Below, one piece after another: positions 29,868 to 39,139 of a stretch of DNA of 64,000 nt. Source of the DNA: Pseudomonas sp. KBW05 (lineage in GTDB: Bacteria; Pseudomonadota; Gammaproteobacteria; Pseudomonadales; Pseudomonadaceae); NCBI RefSeq assembly GCF_003852405.1, contig NZ_QAJM01000009.1, positions 62,001 through 126,000 of the forward strand, read 5' to 3'. The position numbers and the translations under genes were made by a program. The notes below the pieces were generated by a model, which did not search any database, had not been told where the DNA came from, and saw nothing but the letters and a program-made list of their open reading frames with translations. The number at the start of each line of letters is the position of its first letter. Position 1 is the stretch's first letter.

Positions 29868-30368
29868 ATGCCCTACGAATACAAACTCATGCCCTCCCCC
29901 GTCGGCCAACTTACTCTGGTGGCGCGTAACGGCAAACTCTGCGCGATCCTGTGGGAAACAGAACGAGCCAACCGTGTGCGCCTGGGTGAACTGCGCGAAG
30001 CCAACGACAGCCTGGTGCTGCTGGAGGCAGAGCGTCAGTTGCAGGAGTACTTCGCCGGCACCCGCAATCTATTCGCGCTGGAGCTGGACTTCGCCGGCAC
30101 CGACTTCCAGAAGCAAGTCTGGCAGGCACTGCTGACCATTCCCTTCGGCGAAACCCGCAGCTACAGCCAGATCGCGCAGCAAATCGGCAACCCCAAAGCC
30201 GTACGCGCCGTGGGCGCAGCCAACGGGCGCAATCCAATCTCGATCATCGCGCCCTGCCATCGGGTGATTGGCGCCTCGGGTGAGCTGACCGGGTTTGCCG
30301 GTGGCCTGCAAGCCAAGCAGTATTTGCTTGCGCTGGAAGGTACCGGCCAGGCGGAATTGGCCTTCTAA
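29868..30368 (+). CDS. ogt: Methylated-DNA--protein-cysteine methyltransferase
   Basis: A 166-residue protein from the ATG at 29868 (AAGGAGG upstream). The active-site motif IIAPCHRVIG carries the acceptor Cys130, and the HTH includes GETRSYSQIAQQIGNPKAVR. It repairs O6-alkylguanine and O4-alkylthymine by moving the alkyl group onto its own Cys. Single gene ending at a bidirectional terminator. Confidence 0.95.
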   Translation: MPYEYKLMPSPVGQLTLVARNGKLCAILWETERANRVRLGELREANDSLVLLEAERQLQEYFAGTRNLFALELDFAGTDFQKQVWQALLTIPFGETRSYSQIAQQIGNPKAVRAVGAANGRNPISIIAPCHRVIGASGELTGFAGGLQAKQYLLALEGTGQAELAF

Positions 30369-30380
30369 ACAAGCAACAAA

Positions 30381-30413
30381 AAACGGCGGTTGGATTTACT
30401 CCAACCGCCGTTT
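30381..30413. terminator. Bidirectional terminator between ogt and DUF4142 gene
   Basis: AAACGGCGGTTGG and CCAACCGCCGTTT are perfect inverse complements around ATTTACT, with A-rich and T-rich flanks. It serves both convergent genes. Confidence 0.85.
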
Positions 30414-30432
30414 CGCGTTTCAGATGCTCGAT

Positions 30433-30960
30433 TCAACCGTCACCCTGATGGTCTTTACCGTAGGTCGATGCCAGGGCGCGGGCCTTCTGCAAGCGCTCTT
30501 GCAACTTGGGCAGCGTCTCATCCACCAGCGCTTTTATTTCCGGCACATCCGACGCGGCGCCTTCCTGTTTGAACAGGGCAATGGCCTCTTCGTTTTCCTT
30601 GACCTGTTGCGCGGTGTAGGCAGCGTCAAAGGAGTCGCCGTCCTTGAGTTCGGGCATCAGGGTTTCGGCTTTGTCGACGATCTTTTCCCGCGGAGCCACC
30701 GGCAGCTCCAGCTTCTTGGCGATGGCCGCCAGATGTTGGTTGGCCAGGGTGCGCTCGTTGATCACCTCAATGGTGTAATCCTTGATTTCCTGGGACGAGG
30801 TCTTGGCGTGGGCCATGCGACTGGTTTCGATATCGGCCATGCCTTTGGCCGACGCCTGTTCGATGAATTCAGCAGGCGACTGGGCGAAAGCATTGCTGGC
30901 GCCGAGGCCCAGCAGCATCGCGAAACTGGCGGTGCGTAACCGGATAGCCATGCGGCTCAT
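30433..30960 (-). CDS. DUF4142-family periplasmic protein
   Basis: A 175-residue protein from the ATG at 30960, which has GGAGG about seven bases upstream. A Sec signal peptide (about 1-26, ending in NAFA-QSP) leads to an all-helical domain with FIEQASAKGMADIETSRMAH, the DUF4142 pattern of a ferritin-like four-helix bundle. Function is not established in the family. Single gene. Confidence 0.88.
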   Translation of the reverse strand: MSRMAIRLRTASFAMLLGLGASNAFAQSPAEFIEQASAKGMADIETSRMAHAKTSSQEIKDYTIEVINERTLANQHLAAIAKKLELPVAPREKIVDKAETLMPELKDGDSFDAAYTAQQVKENEEAIALFKQEGAASDVPEIKALVDETLPKLQERLQKARALASTYGKDHQGDG

Positions 30961-31052
30961 GATGGGTTCCTCCAGGGCAAAAATAAGCGCGGGGGAACAC
31001 TCCCCGCCCTGAATTCGAATTTTCAAGGCGGCAAAGGTTTAGAAAATACTTG

Positions 31053-31970
31053 TCAGTGCGACGAACGGTCGTGTGGCAGCTTCAGCCCCTCCACCCGCCC
31101 CATCAACCACTGCAACCCCGAATCCCCACCCCGCCGCACATTCCACGCCAACTCCACCGCAAACGAGGGGATATGAAACGGTGGCGGCACCGCCAACAGG
31201 TGTGGGTGATCAATATTGAGCAATCCCCGCGACGACACCGTCAAGATCAAATCCGTGCCCTGGATCAACTGCGGTGCCACGCCCCAATGCGGCAGGCTGA
31301 CCGCCACATGTCGGCGCTCACGAATCGCGGTCAACGCCCGCTCGATTTCCGGCGTTCCACTGCCGCGCATTTCCAGCAACACATGCGGACGCGACAGGTA
31401 AGTGGGCAGGTCCAGCACGCCGTCAGCCGGCAAGCTGTCGCGATCGACCAGACAGGTGTAGTGCTCTTCAAACAGCGGCGTAGTACGCAGTTCCGCAGGC
31501 ATGTCAGGAAAGACTCCAGCAGCCAGGTCGAGATCGCCATTGAGCACGCCCTCCACCATGCCCTCGCGGCTGGCCTGGATGATTTGCAGGTCGATACCGG
31601 GCGCTTCACGGCGCAGCATGCGGACCAAGTCCGGTAGGAAAATAGCCGCACTGTAGTCCGACATCGCCACCCGAAAGCGGCGCTTGGCCGAGGCCGGATC
31701 AAACCGGTTGGGCGCCAACAGCGCCTGCACCTGGGCCAGCGCCTCGGCGAGCGGTGCCGCCAATTCCAACGCGCGTGCGGTGGGCACCAACGTGCCGCCC
31801 TGGCGCACCAGCAACGGGTCGCCGAGCAAGTCCCGCAACCGTGCCAGCGCATGGCTGACCGCCGGCTGGCTCAGGTGCACGCGTTCAGCGGCGCGGGTGA
31901 CGTGTTGTTCGGCGAGCAAGGCGTCGAGGATCACCAGCAGGTTGAGGTCAATGCGGCGCAGATCATTCAT
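31053..31970 (-). CDS. LysR-family regulator
   Basis: About 305 residues from the ATG at 31970, reading MNDLRRIDLNLLVILDALLA, a NodD/NahR-like subgroup start. The HTH is VTRAAERVHLSQPAVSHALA. The C-terminal sensor domain follows. It is divergent from the YdcZ-type transporter gene, 86 bases away, and probably regulates it. Confidence 0.92.
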   Translation of the reverse strand: MNDLRRIDLNLLVILDALLAEQHVTRAAERVHLSQPAVSHALARLRDLLGDPLLVRQGGTLVPTARALELAAPLAEALAQVQALLAPNRFDPASAKRRFRVAMSDYSAAIFLPDLVRMLRREAPGIDLQIIQASREGMVEGVLNGDLDLAAGVFPDMPAELRTTPLFEEHYTCLVDRDSLPADGVLDLPTYLSRPHVLLEMRGSGTPEIERALTAIRERRHVAVSLPHWGVAPQLIQGTDLILTVSSRGLLNIDHPHLLAVPPPFHIPSFAVELAWNVRRGGDSGLQWLMGRVEGLKLPHDRSSH

Positions 31971-32056
31971 TAACTGCATGCTCGGCATAAGAATTTGGAA
32001 TTTAAATTTGCGCGACGAATACCTTAGAGTCCAGCAAAACCTCTGGGAGATTCACG

Positions 32057-32542
32057 ATGACAACGTTGCATTGGCTGGGTTTATTGGCGCTGGCAGTGAT
32101 CGCCGGGGCGGTGGTGCCGTTTCAAAGTGCGATCAACGCCAACCTCGGGCGCGGGCTCGGGCACCCGTTATGGGCCACCTTGGCGTCGCTGCTGGTAAGC
32201 ATTGTCGTGTTGCTGCCGGTTATTCTGGCGCTGCGTTTGCCCCTGCCGAGCCTGGGTTTTATCAGCAAGGCGCCGTTGTGGATGTGGGCCGGTGGTGCAT
32301 TTGGCGTGTGCTTTATTTCCCTGGCGTTGATGCTGCTGCCCAAGCTCGGTGCGTCAGGCTTCATTGCGCTGGCCATGGCCGGGCAGATTCTCGCCTCGCT
32401 GCTGCTTGATCACTTTGGCCTGTTCGGCCTGGCTGAGCGCCAACTGACAACGCCCCGAGTGCTGGGGGCGTTGTTGTTGATTGGCGGGGTGGCGTTGATT
32501 CAGTTCAGCGCCACGCCAGCCAAGGCCTTGGCCGCAGCGTGA
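32057..32542 (+). CDS. YdcZ-family small DMT-type transporter
   Basis: A 161-residue membrane protein with five hydrophobic helices. The start MTTLHWLGLLALAVIAGAVV and AINANLGRGLGHPLWATLAS match the DUF606/YdcZ family of short drug/metabolite transporters. These often work as half-size transporters. Substrate unknown; divergent from a LysR gene. Confidence 0.88.
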   Translation: MTTLHWLGLLALAVIAGAVVPFQSAINANLGRGLGHPLWATLASLLVSIVVLLPVILALRLPLPSLGFISKAPLWMWAGGAFGVCFISLALMLLPKLGASGFIALAMAGQILASLLLDHFGLFGLAERQLTTPRVLGALLLIGGVALIQFSATPAKALAAA

Positions 32543-32549
32543 TAATTCG

Positions 32550-33878
32550 TCAACGCTTGTCGGATGTACGCAGTTTTTGCGGCAGCCCCCACAGCAACAG
32601 CGCAGCGGCGATCAATGCACATACACCAATCACGTAGAGCGCCGGGGTGGTGCTGCCGCTGATGTCCTTGATCCGCCCAACCATTACCGGGCTGACGATA
32701 CCGCCCAGTTGTCCCAGGGTGTTGATCAAGGCAATCCCGCCCGCCGCACCGGCGCCCGCGCCGGCCAGCAATTTGGGCGGCAAGGTCCAGAAGGTCGGGA
32801 TGGCGGCGATGATCCCCGCCCCCAACAGGCCCAGCGCAACGATCAGGAACGTGGTGTGGTCGTCAAAGATACCGGCACAGAAAAAACCTACCGCGCCCAA
32901 TGCCACCAGCCCACTGACAAACTTGCGGCGTTCACCGGTAGCATCCGACCAGCGTCCTACCAGCACCATGGTGATCGCACCACAGATGTAGGGGATGGCA
33001 GTCAACAAGCCGATCACCACCGAGCTTTCGATACCGGTGCTGCGGATCAATTGCGGAGCCCAGAAGTTAAGGCCGTAGGACGCCACCTGGATCAGGAAGT
33101 AGATCAACCCCAACATCAGGAAACCGGGAATTCGCAGGGCCTGGAGCAGCGAGCCCTTCTTGTGCACCTCATGCACGGCGATGCGGCTGGACAGCAAGGT
33201 TTTCTCTTCGGCGCTCAGCCACGGCGCATCTTCGATGCGGTCCTTGAACTGCGTCAGCACCATCCACGCCAAGACCACGCACGGCATGCCGCCGAGCAGG
33301 AACAGCCAGTGCCAGCCACGCATTTGCAGCACCCCGTCCATGTGCTCCAGCACCAGCCCGGAAAACGGCGCCCCCACTAGCCCGGCAAACGCCGAAGCGA
33401 GGAACAGCATCGAGGTAATACGCCCACGGAAGTCCTGGGGAAACCACAGCGTCAGGTAATACAGCACGCCCGGCGCAAAGCCTGCCTCCATGGCGCCAAT
33501 CAAAAAGCGCAGCGCATAGAACTGCCACTCGGCCGTGACAAACACCATGGCCGCCGTCGCCAGCCCCCAGGACACCATGATCCGCGCGATCCACCGACGC
33601 GCCCCAACCTTGTAGAGCATCATGTTGCTCGGCACTTCGAAAATCACATAGCCCACCACAAACAGCCCAGCCCCCAGGCCATACGCGGTGTTGCTCAGGC
33701 CAAGGTCGGCCTGCAGTTGGAACTTGGCGAAACTGATGTTGATACGGTCAAAAAAGGCGAACAGGTAGCAGACCATGATCAATGGCATCAGGCGCCAGGC
33801 GACCTTGTTGACCACGGCTTTGATCGGATCGACTTCAACTGCCGGGCGCGCGCCGGCCTCTAACGGATTAGTGCTCAT
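32550..33878 (-). CDS. MFS transporter, anion:cation symporter family
   Basis: A 442-residue protein with 12 helices. The region YLFAFFDRINISFAKFQLQA near residues 38-57 and the R-D-type loop after it are typical of the ACS family, which takes up organic acids with protons. Last gene of an operon with a family III CoA-transferase and an HMG-CoA-lyase-like enzyme, so it should import their substrate, probably a branched dicarboxylic or hydroxy acid. Confidence 0.9.
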   Translation of the reverse strand: MSTNPLEAGARPAVEVDPIKAVVNKVAWRLMPLIMVCYLFAFFDRINISFAKFQLQADLGLSNTAYGLGAGLFVVGYVIFEVPSNMMLYKVGARRWIARIMVSWGLATAAMVFVTAEWQFYALRFLIGAMEAGFAPGVLYYLTLWFPQDFRGRITSMLFLASAFAGLVGAPFSGLVLEHMDGVLQMRGWHWLFLLGGMPCVVLAWMVLTQFKDRIEDAPWLSAEEKTLLSSRIAVHEVHKKGSLLQALRIPGFLMLGLIYFLIQVASYGLNFWAPQLIRSTGIESSVVIGLLTAIPYICGAITMVLVGRWSDATGERRKFVSGLVALGAVGFFCAGIFDDHTTFLIVALGLLGAGIIAAIPTFWTLPPKLLAGAGAGAAGGIALINTLGQLGGIVSPVMVGRIKDISGSTTPALYVIGVCALIAAALLLWGLPQKLRTSDKR

Positions 33879-33937
33879 GCTTTCTCTCCAGCGGGCTGCT
33901 CACAGGCGCCCGATTGTTTTTGTTGTCTGGTGCGGGG

Positions 33938-34879
33938 TTACAGCGTGGCGATGTACGCCGGTGGTGGATGCAGGTCGCAATTGCGCCCGGCCTTGGCCAC
34001 CTGACCGGACAACTCATGCCCCAGCAGGGCCGGCAATTGGCGGGACAGGTGCAGCAGGTGCGGCAAGTCGATCCCGGTGTGAATCCCCACTTCTTCACAC
34101 AGGTTGACCAGGTCTTCGGTGCAGATATTGCCCGACGCCCCCGGCGCAAACGGGCAACCACCGAGGCCGCCGAGGGCCGCGTCAAACCGCCGGGCCCCAG
34201 CCTCGTAGGCCGCCAGCACATTGCACAAACCCAGGCCACGGGTGTTGTGGAAATGCAAGGTCAGGTCACTGGCGGGCACACGCTCCAGCACACGTTTGAC
34301 CATACGCGCCACCTGACGCGGATTGGCCATCCCGGTGGTGTCGGCAAGGCTGATGCCCTGGATGCCCAGTTCGCGATAAGCGTCGACTATTTGCAGGACG
34401 CGGTCTTCATCAATCTTGCCCTCGAACGGGCAACCAAACGTGGTGGCGATGCTGCCGTTGAGGCGCACCGGGTGGTCGGCGGCAAAGCTGACAATGTCAC
34501 CGAACGCCGCCAACGAAGCCTCGCAACGCATGCGCATATTGGCCAGGTTGTGGGTCTGGCTGGCGGACATCACCAGGTTCAATTCATCGGCGCGGGACTC
34601 GATGGCACGTTGGGCGCCCTTGAGGTTGGGGATCAACGCCACGTAAATCACACCGGCTTGGCGCCTGATGCCCTGGAACACCTGCTCGCCATCACGCAGT
34701 GCAGGAATGGCCTTCGGTGACACGAACGAACCGGCTTCGATCCGCGAAAATCCGGCCAGTGAAAGCTGGTCGATCAGGCCGATCTTGTCGTCGGTCTCGA
34801 CCCAGGTCGGTTCGATCTGCAGGCCATCACGCGGGGAGACTTCCTGCACGATCAGCGGGTCTGAATAGTCGTGAATCAT
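33938..34879 (-). CDS. Hydroxymethylglutaryl-CoA lyase-type enzyme
   Basis: A 313-residue TIM-barrel protein of the HMGL-like family. VQEVSPRDGLQIEP near the N-terminus gives the metal/substrate Arg-Asp, HFHNTRGLGL gives metal-binding His residues, and GLGGCPFAPGASGNICTEDL holds the active-site Cys. The known reaction is HMG-CoA to acetyl-CoA and acetoacetate; a related 3-hydroxyacyl-CoA is possible. The start overlaps the CoA-transferase stop. Confidence 0.92.
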   Translation of the reverse strand: MIHDYSDPLIVQEVSPRDGLQIEPTWVETDDKIGLIDQLSLAGFSRIEAGSFVSPKAIPALRDGEQVFQGIRRQAGVIYVALIPNLKGAQRAIESRADELNLVMSASQTHNLANMRMRCEASLAAFGDIVSFAADHPVRLNGSIATTFGCPFEGKIDEDRVLQIVDAYRELGIQGISLADTTGMANPRQVARMVKRVLERVPASDLTLHFHNTRGLGLCNVLAAYEAGARRFDAALGGLGGCPFAPGASGNICTEDLVNLCEEVGIHTGIDLPHLLHLSRQLPALLGHELSGQVAKAGRNCDLHPPPAYIATL

Positions 34880-36069
34880 TGCACCACTCCCGAAGTTTTC
34901 AGGCGTTGTATGTCGGCGCCGGTAAGACCCAGGCTGCCAAGGATGTCATCCGTATGTTGGCCGAGGGCCGGACCCGACCAGTTCACCCCGCCAGGCGTTT
35001 GCGAGAGCTTGGGCACGATGCCGGGCATTTTCACCGACACGCCGCCGGGCAGCTCGGCGCTGAGCAACATGTCCCGCGCCTGATAGTGCGGATCGCTGAC
35101 GATGTCCGCCACGGAATAGATGCGCCCGGCCGGCACTTCGGCGGCCTCCAGCGCGTTGAGTACCTGGTCGATGGGCAGGCTGCTGGTCCAGTGGGTGATC
35201 GCCGCATCGAGCAGCCCGCTCTTGGCGGCACGGCCATCGTTATGGGCGAACTCGGGCGCATCGCCCAGGTCGGCGCGGCCGATGGCGGTCATCAGGCGCT
35301 TGTAGATCGGGTCGCTGTTGCCGGCAATCACCACGTAGGCGCCATCGGCGGTCAGGTAGGTGTTGGACGGCGCGATACCGGGCAAGGCGCCGCCACTGCG
35401 TTCACGCACATGACCGAGCATGTCGTATTCCGGCACCAGGCTTTCCATCAGGTTGAACACGCTTTCGGCCAACGACACATCGACAATCTGCCCATCGCCC
35501 TGCCCGGTCTTGACCCGCAGCAACGACATCAGTGCGCCGATCACGCCGTGCAATGACGCGAGGGAATCCCCCAGGCTCACGCCCACCCGCGCCGGTGGCG
35601 AGTCCGGGTTGCCGGTGGTGTAGCGGATGCCGCCCATGGCCTCGCCAATGGCACCGAAGCCTGGGCGGTCACGGTACGGCCCAGTCTGGCCATAACCGGA
35701 GATGCGCACCAGGGTCAGCTTGGGGTTGAGGGCGTGCAACACTTCCCAGCCCAGGCCGAGTTTTTCCAGGCCGCCGGGGCGCAGGTTTTCAATGAGGACG
35801 TCGGCATCGCCGAGTAGCTGTTTGATCAGGTCCAGGCCTTCAGGGGACTTGAGATCCAACGCCAAGGACTTCTTGTTACGCGATTGCAGGTACCACCACA
35901 GCGACGTACCTTCATGCAGCTTTCGCCATTTGCGAAGCGGATCGCCCTGGCCCATGGCCTCGATCTTGATCACCTCGGCGCCAAACTCGGCCATCAACCG
36001 GGCGGCGAACGGCGCGGCAATCAGGGTGCCGATCTCAATCACCTTGATACCGCTCAGGGGACCCGTCAT
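34876..36069 (-). CDS. Family III (CaiB/BaiF) CoA-transferase
   Basis: A 397-residue protein with GIKVIEIGTLIAAPFAARLM at the start, RNKKSLALDLKSPEGLDLIK, and the catalytic-Asp region GVSLGDSLASLHGV. It moves CoA from a donor to a free acid. With the overlapping lyase and the downstream MFS gene it forms an uptake-activation-cleavage route, plausibly for 3-hydroxy-3-methylglutarate. Substrate assignment is inference from context. Confidence 0.9.
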   Translation of the reverse strand: MTGPLSGIKVIEIGTLIAAPFAARLMAEFGAEVIKIEAMGQGDPLRKWRKLHEGTSLWWYLQSRNKKSLALDLKSPEGLDLIKQLLGDADVLIENLRPGGLEKLGLGWEVLHALNPKLTLVRISGYGQTGPYRDRPGFGAIGEAMGGIRYTTGNPDSPPARVGVSLGDSLASLHGVIGALMSLLRVKTGQGDGQIVDVSLAESVFNLMESLVPEYDMLGHVRERSGGALPGIAPSNTYLTADGAYVVIAGNSDPIYKRLMTAIGRADLGDAPEFAHNDGRAAKSGLLDAAITHWTSSLPIDQVLNALEAAEVPAGRIYSVADIVSDPHYQARDMLLSAELPGGVSVKMPGIVPKLSQTPGGVNWSGPALGQHTDDILGSLGLTGADIQRLKTSGVVQ

Positions 36070-36180
36070 GGGATGTACCTCTCGTTCTTGGAATGTGGTG
36101 CCAAGACTAGAGGGCCGACGCGGGAGAAATCCAACCGTCAGTTGGCAAGGAGCGTTCGCGAAACGCGAACGACCAGAGAA

Positions 36181-37101
36181 TTATCTGTAGGAATCCGTGG
36201 TCTTGCTCAGGTAATCAAAGAGCAAACAGCTTACGGGCGACAACTGTGCCTCATCACGTACCACCAGGATCAGGCTGCGATCCGACCAAGCGTCCGTTAG
36301 CGGTACGGCATGCAAACCCAAGGCACGACCGAACAATTCATACGCCTTGTGAGGCAGGATTCCGATGCCCATGTTCGCCTGGACCATCCGGCACATCGCA
36401 TCAAACCCCGGCACATGAATGCGCAGGCGCAACATCTTCCCCGCCTCGCGAGCGGCGGCGTGGGTGCGCATATTGATGGAGCTGGCGGCATGCAGGCCGA
36501 CGTAATCGCTGTCCAGGGTCTCGGCAAACGCCAGGCTCGTGCGCGTCGCCAAAGGATGATCCGCTGGCATCAACACCACCAGTTTATCCAGGCGATAAAT
36601 CACGCTGGGCAGCCCTTTGGTATCTGTATCGCTGGAGCAGATCCCCAGGTCCGCCACGCCATCCAGCACGCCCTGGACCACGCCGTTGCTGGGACGTTCT
36701 TCCAAGTCGGTTTTGACCTGAGGGTGCAGCTCGGAAAAATCCCTCAGGTCTTCGGGAAGGAACTGAATGATCGCCGATAGATTAGCCAGCATCCGCACAT
36801 AACCGCGCACACCATGGCTGTGCTCGCCCAGTTCCAGGCCCATTTTTTCGACGTTGAACAGCATCTGCCGCGCATGGTGCAGCAAGGTTTCACCGGCGGC
36901 TGTCAGGTTCATGCCCTTGGCGCGCCGCACAAACAGACTGAGGCCCAGCACCTGCTCCAACTCCATCAAACGCTTGCTGGCAGCCGACACCGCAATCGCT
37001 TCGCGCGCAGCGGCGCGGGTCAGCGTGCCTTCTTCGAACACCGCGACAAACAGCTGCAGAGTGATCAGATCCAGGCGGCGCACCAGGCCCTTGTGCAACA
37101 T
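36181..37101 (-). CDS. LysR-family regulator of the CoA-transferase operon
   Basis: A 306-residue protein. HTH: GTLTRAAAREAIAVSAASKR near residues 25-44, followed by a sensor domain. It lies 111 bases upstream of the CoA-transferase gene on the same strand, so it probably controls that operon. Its start overlaps the stop of the NAD(P)-binding gene by one base, so it may also be expressed from that promoter. Confidence 0.88.
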   Translation of the reverse strand: MLHKGLVRRLDLITLQLFVAVFEEGTLTRAAAREAIAVSAASKRLMELEQVLGLSLFVRRAKGMNLTAAGETLLHHARQMLFNVEKMGLELGEHSHGVRGYVRMLANLSAIIQFLPEDLRDFSELHPQVKTDLEERPSNGVVQGVLDGVADLGICSSDTDTKGLPSVIYRLDKLVVLMPADHPLATRTSLAFAETLDSDYVGLHAASSINMRTHAAAREAGKMLRLRIHVPGFDAMCRMVQANMGIGILPHKAYELFGRALGLHAVPLTDAWSDRSLILVVRDEAQLSPVSCLLFDYLSKTTDSYR

Positions 37102-37775
37102 CAGCGGCGCTCGCCGGCCAGTCGATTGATCTCAGCCTGCTCCACCACCGGCTGCGGCGCACCATGACTCGCCGCCTGCAACATCGCCCGGCCAACCGTT
37201 TCGGTGCTCACCACCCAACCCGGTTTGACCCGGCGCAGCAACGTCAGCAGCGGCCCCAGCACGGAATAAAACGCCTGGTACAACGGCGTCTTCGAGCGCA
37301 CGCCGTGCAACGGTTGGATCACTCCCGGCCGGAACAGGTACACCGCCTTGAACGGCAAGCGCAGCAAGGCATTCTCGGTCTTGCCCTTGACCCGTGCCCA
37401 CATCGACTTGCCCGCCTCGGAACTGTCGGTACCGGCGCCAGACACGTAGATAAAGGTCATCTGCGGATTAAGCCGCGCCAAGGTGCTGGCCGCGACCAGG
37501 GTCAGATCGTAGGTGAGGTGAGTGTACTGGGTTTCGTTCATGCCCGCCGAAGACACGCCGAGGCAGAAGAAGCAGGCATCAAAGCCTTGCAGCAGGTTTT
37601 CCAGGGGTTGGAAATCGAGCATGTCGCTGTGCAGCACCTGATGCAGCTTGCCGTGTTCCTGGGTCAGTGGCGTGCGGCCGACGGCGACGACTTCCTGCAC
37701 GTCGGCGGCCAGCAGGCATTCACGCAGAACACCCTGGCCGACCATGCCGGTGGCGCCGAATAACAGAACTCTCAT
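37101..37775 (-). CDS. NAD(P)-binding atypical SDR protein
   Basis: A 224-residue protein. The nucleotide-binding loop is LLFGATGMVGQGVLRECLLA at the N-terminus, with FFCLGVSSAG and YVSGAGTD further on. No Tyr-x-x-x-Lys pair is obvious, as usual in this atypical group related to TIP30 and HTATIP2. Function unknown; reductase or structural role. It leads into the LysR gene. Confidence 0.85.
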   Translation of the reverse strand: MRVLLFGATGMVGQGVLRECLLAADVQEVVAVGRTPLTQEHGKLHQVLHSDMLDFQPLENLLQGFDACFFCLGVSSAGMNETQYTHLTYDLTLVAASTLARLNPQMTFIYVSGAGTDSSEAGKSMWARVKGKTENALLRLPFKAVYLFRPGVIQPLHGVRSKTPLYQAFYSVLGPLLTLLRRVKPGWVVSTETVGRAMLQAASHGAPQPVVEQAEINRLAGERR

Positions 37776-37787
37776 AGGGGGACCTCA

Positions 37788-37860
37788 GCGGCAAGCCGCA
37801 AGCTTCAAGCGACAAGTTGAATGCAGTTCAGCTTGTAGCTTAACGCTTGCAGCGTGTCAG
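37788..37860. repeat. Imperfect palindromic intergenic repeat
   Basis: CAAGCTTCAAGCGACAAG is nearly complementary to CTTGTAGCTTAACGCTTG downstream, and GCAAGC recurs. This type of GCAAGCTGCAAGC-rich element is common between Pseudomonas genes. It separates the NAD(P)-binding gene from the alcohol dehydrogenase. Confidence 0.5.
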
Positions 37861-37867
37861 TGCCCCG

Positions 37868-39016
37868 TTAGAAAGCGCTGCGAAAGATCTCTTCTATTTG
37901 TCTTTGATCGGCGCGCCGTGGGTTGGTCAGCCCACACGCATCCTTCAACGCATTGCTGGCGAGTAATGGAATGTCCTGCAACTTGGCGCCAAGCTCACGC
38001 AGGCCGGCCGGGATATCTACGTCCTGAGACAGGCTGCGAATCGCCGCGATCGCCGCCTGGGCCCCCTCTTCCACGGTGACGCCTTTGACATCGGCACCCA
38101 ACGCGCGGCCCACGTCGCTCAAGCGTTTGGCGCTGACGCTGGCGTTGAAGCTCTGCACATGGGGCAACAACACGGCGTTGCACACGCCGTGGGGCAAGTC
38201 GTACAGGCCGCCCAACTGGTGCGCCATGGCATGGACAAAGCCCAGGGACGCGTTGTTGAACGCCATGCCGGCGAGGAATTGCGCGTAGGCCATGTTTTCC
38301 CGCGCGGCCTTGTCGCTGCCGTCGCGCACTGCCAGGCGCAGGTTGGCGCTGATCAGTTCGATGGCCTTGATCGCGCAGGCGTCGGTGATTGGCGTGGCAG
38401 CGGTGGACACGTAGGCTTCGATGGCGTGAGTCAGTGCGTCCATGCCGGTGGCCGCGGTGAGGCCCTTGGGCATGCCGACCATCAGCGCCGGGTCATTGAC
38501 CGACAGCAGCGGCGTGACGTTGCGATCGACGATGGCCATTTTCACGTGGCGGCTTTCGTCGGTGATGATGCAGAACCGGGTCATCTCGCTGGCGGTGCCG
38601 GCGGTGGTGTTGATGGCCACCAGCGGCAGTTGCGGTTTACTCGACTGGTCAACGCCTTCGTAGTCGCCAATATGCCCGCCGTTGGTGGCACACAGCGCGA
38701 TGCCCTTGGCACAGTCATGGGGCGAACCGCCGCCCAGGGACACCACGAAATCACAGGCGCTTTCCTGCAACAGCGCCAGGCCTTTCTCGACGTTTTCCAC
38801 ATTGGGGTTGGGCTTGGCGCCGTCGTAGATCACCGAGTCGATGTCCTGCATCGCCAGTTTCTCGGCGATCATGCTGGCCACGCCGGCTTTGGCCAGGCCC
38901 ACGTCGGTGACAATCAATGCCTTGCGAAAGCCATAGTTGCGGATGGCGGTCATCGCTTCGTCGAGGCAGTCGGTGCCCATGATGTTGACGGCGGGAATAA
39001 AGAAAGTGCTGCTCAT
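37868..39016 (-). CDS. Iron-containing alcohol dehydrogenase
   Basis: A 382-residue protein of the group III Fe-ADH family. The NAD-binding [14 protein letters not shown], then [10 protein letters not shown], and metal ligands in [14 protein letters not shown] and [18 protein letters not shown] are all present. It oxidises primary alcohols or reduces aldehydes; close relatives in Pseudomonas include ErcA and YiaY. Single gene, no regulator adjacent. Confidence 0.93.
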   Translation of the reverse strand: MSSTFFIPAVNIMGTDCLDEAMTAIRNYGFRKALIVTDVGLAKAGVASMIAEKLAMQDIDSVIYDGAKPNPNVENVEKGLALLQESACDFVVSLGGGSPHDCAKGIALCATNGGHIGDYEGVDQSSKPQLPLVAINTTAGTASEMTRFCIITDESRHVKMAIVDRNVTPLLSVNDPALMVGMPKGLTAATGMDALTHAIEAYVSTAATPITDACAIKAIELISANLRLAVRDGSDKAARENMAYAQFLAGMAFNNASLGFVHAMAHQLGGLYDLPHGVCNAVLLPHVQSFNASVSAKRLSDVGRALGADVKGVTVEEGAQAAIAAIRSLSQDVDIPAGLRELGAKLQDIPLLASNALKDACGLTNPRRADQRQIEEIFRSAF

Positions 39017-39139
39017 GGCTAATCCTCGTAGGCTTTATGCCTACAGAATCAACCGCTGACGGTCATAGCATCTTGATCAGGATCAACGCCCGCTCGTGAT
39101 AAAGTCACCGCCCAGCCGAATTCGAGTAGACCCGCCGCA

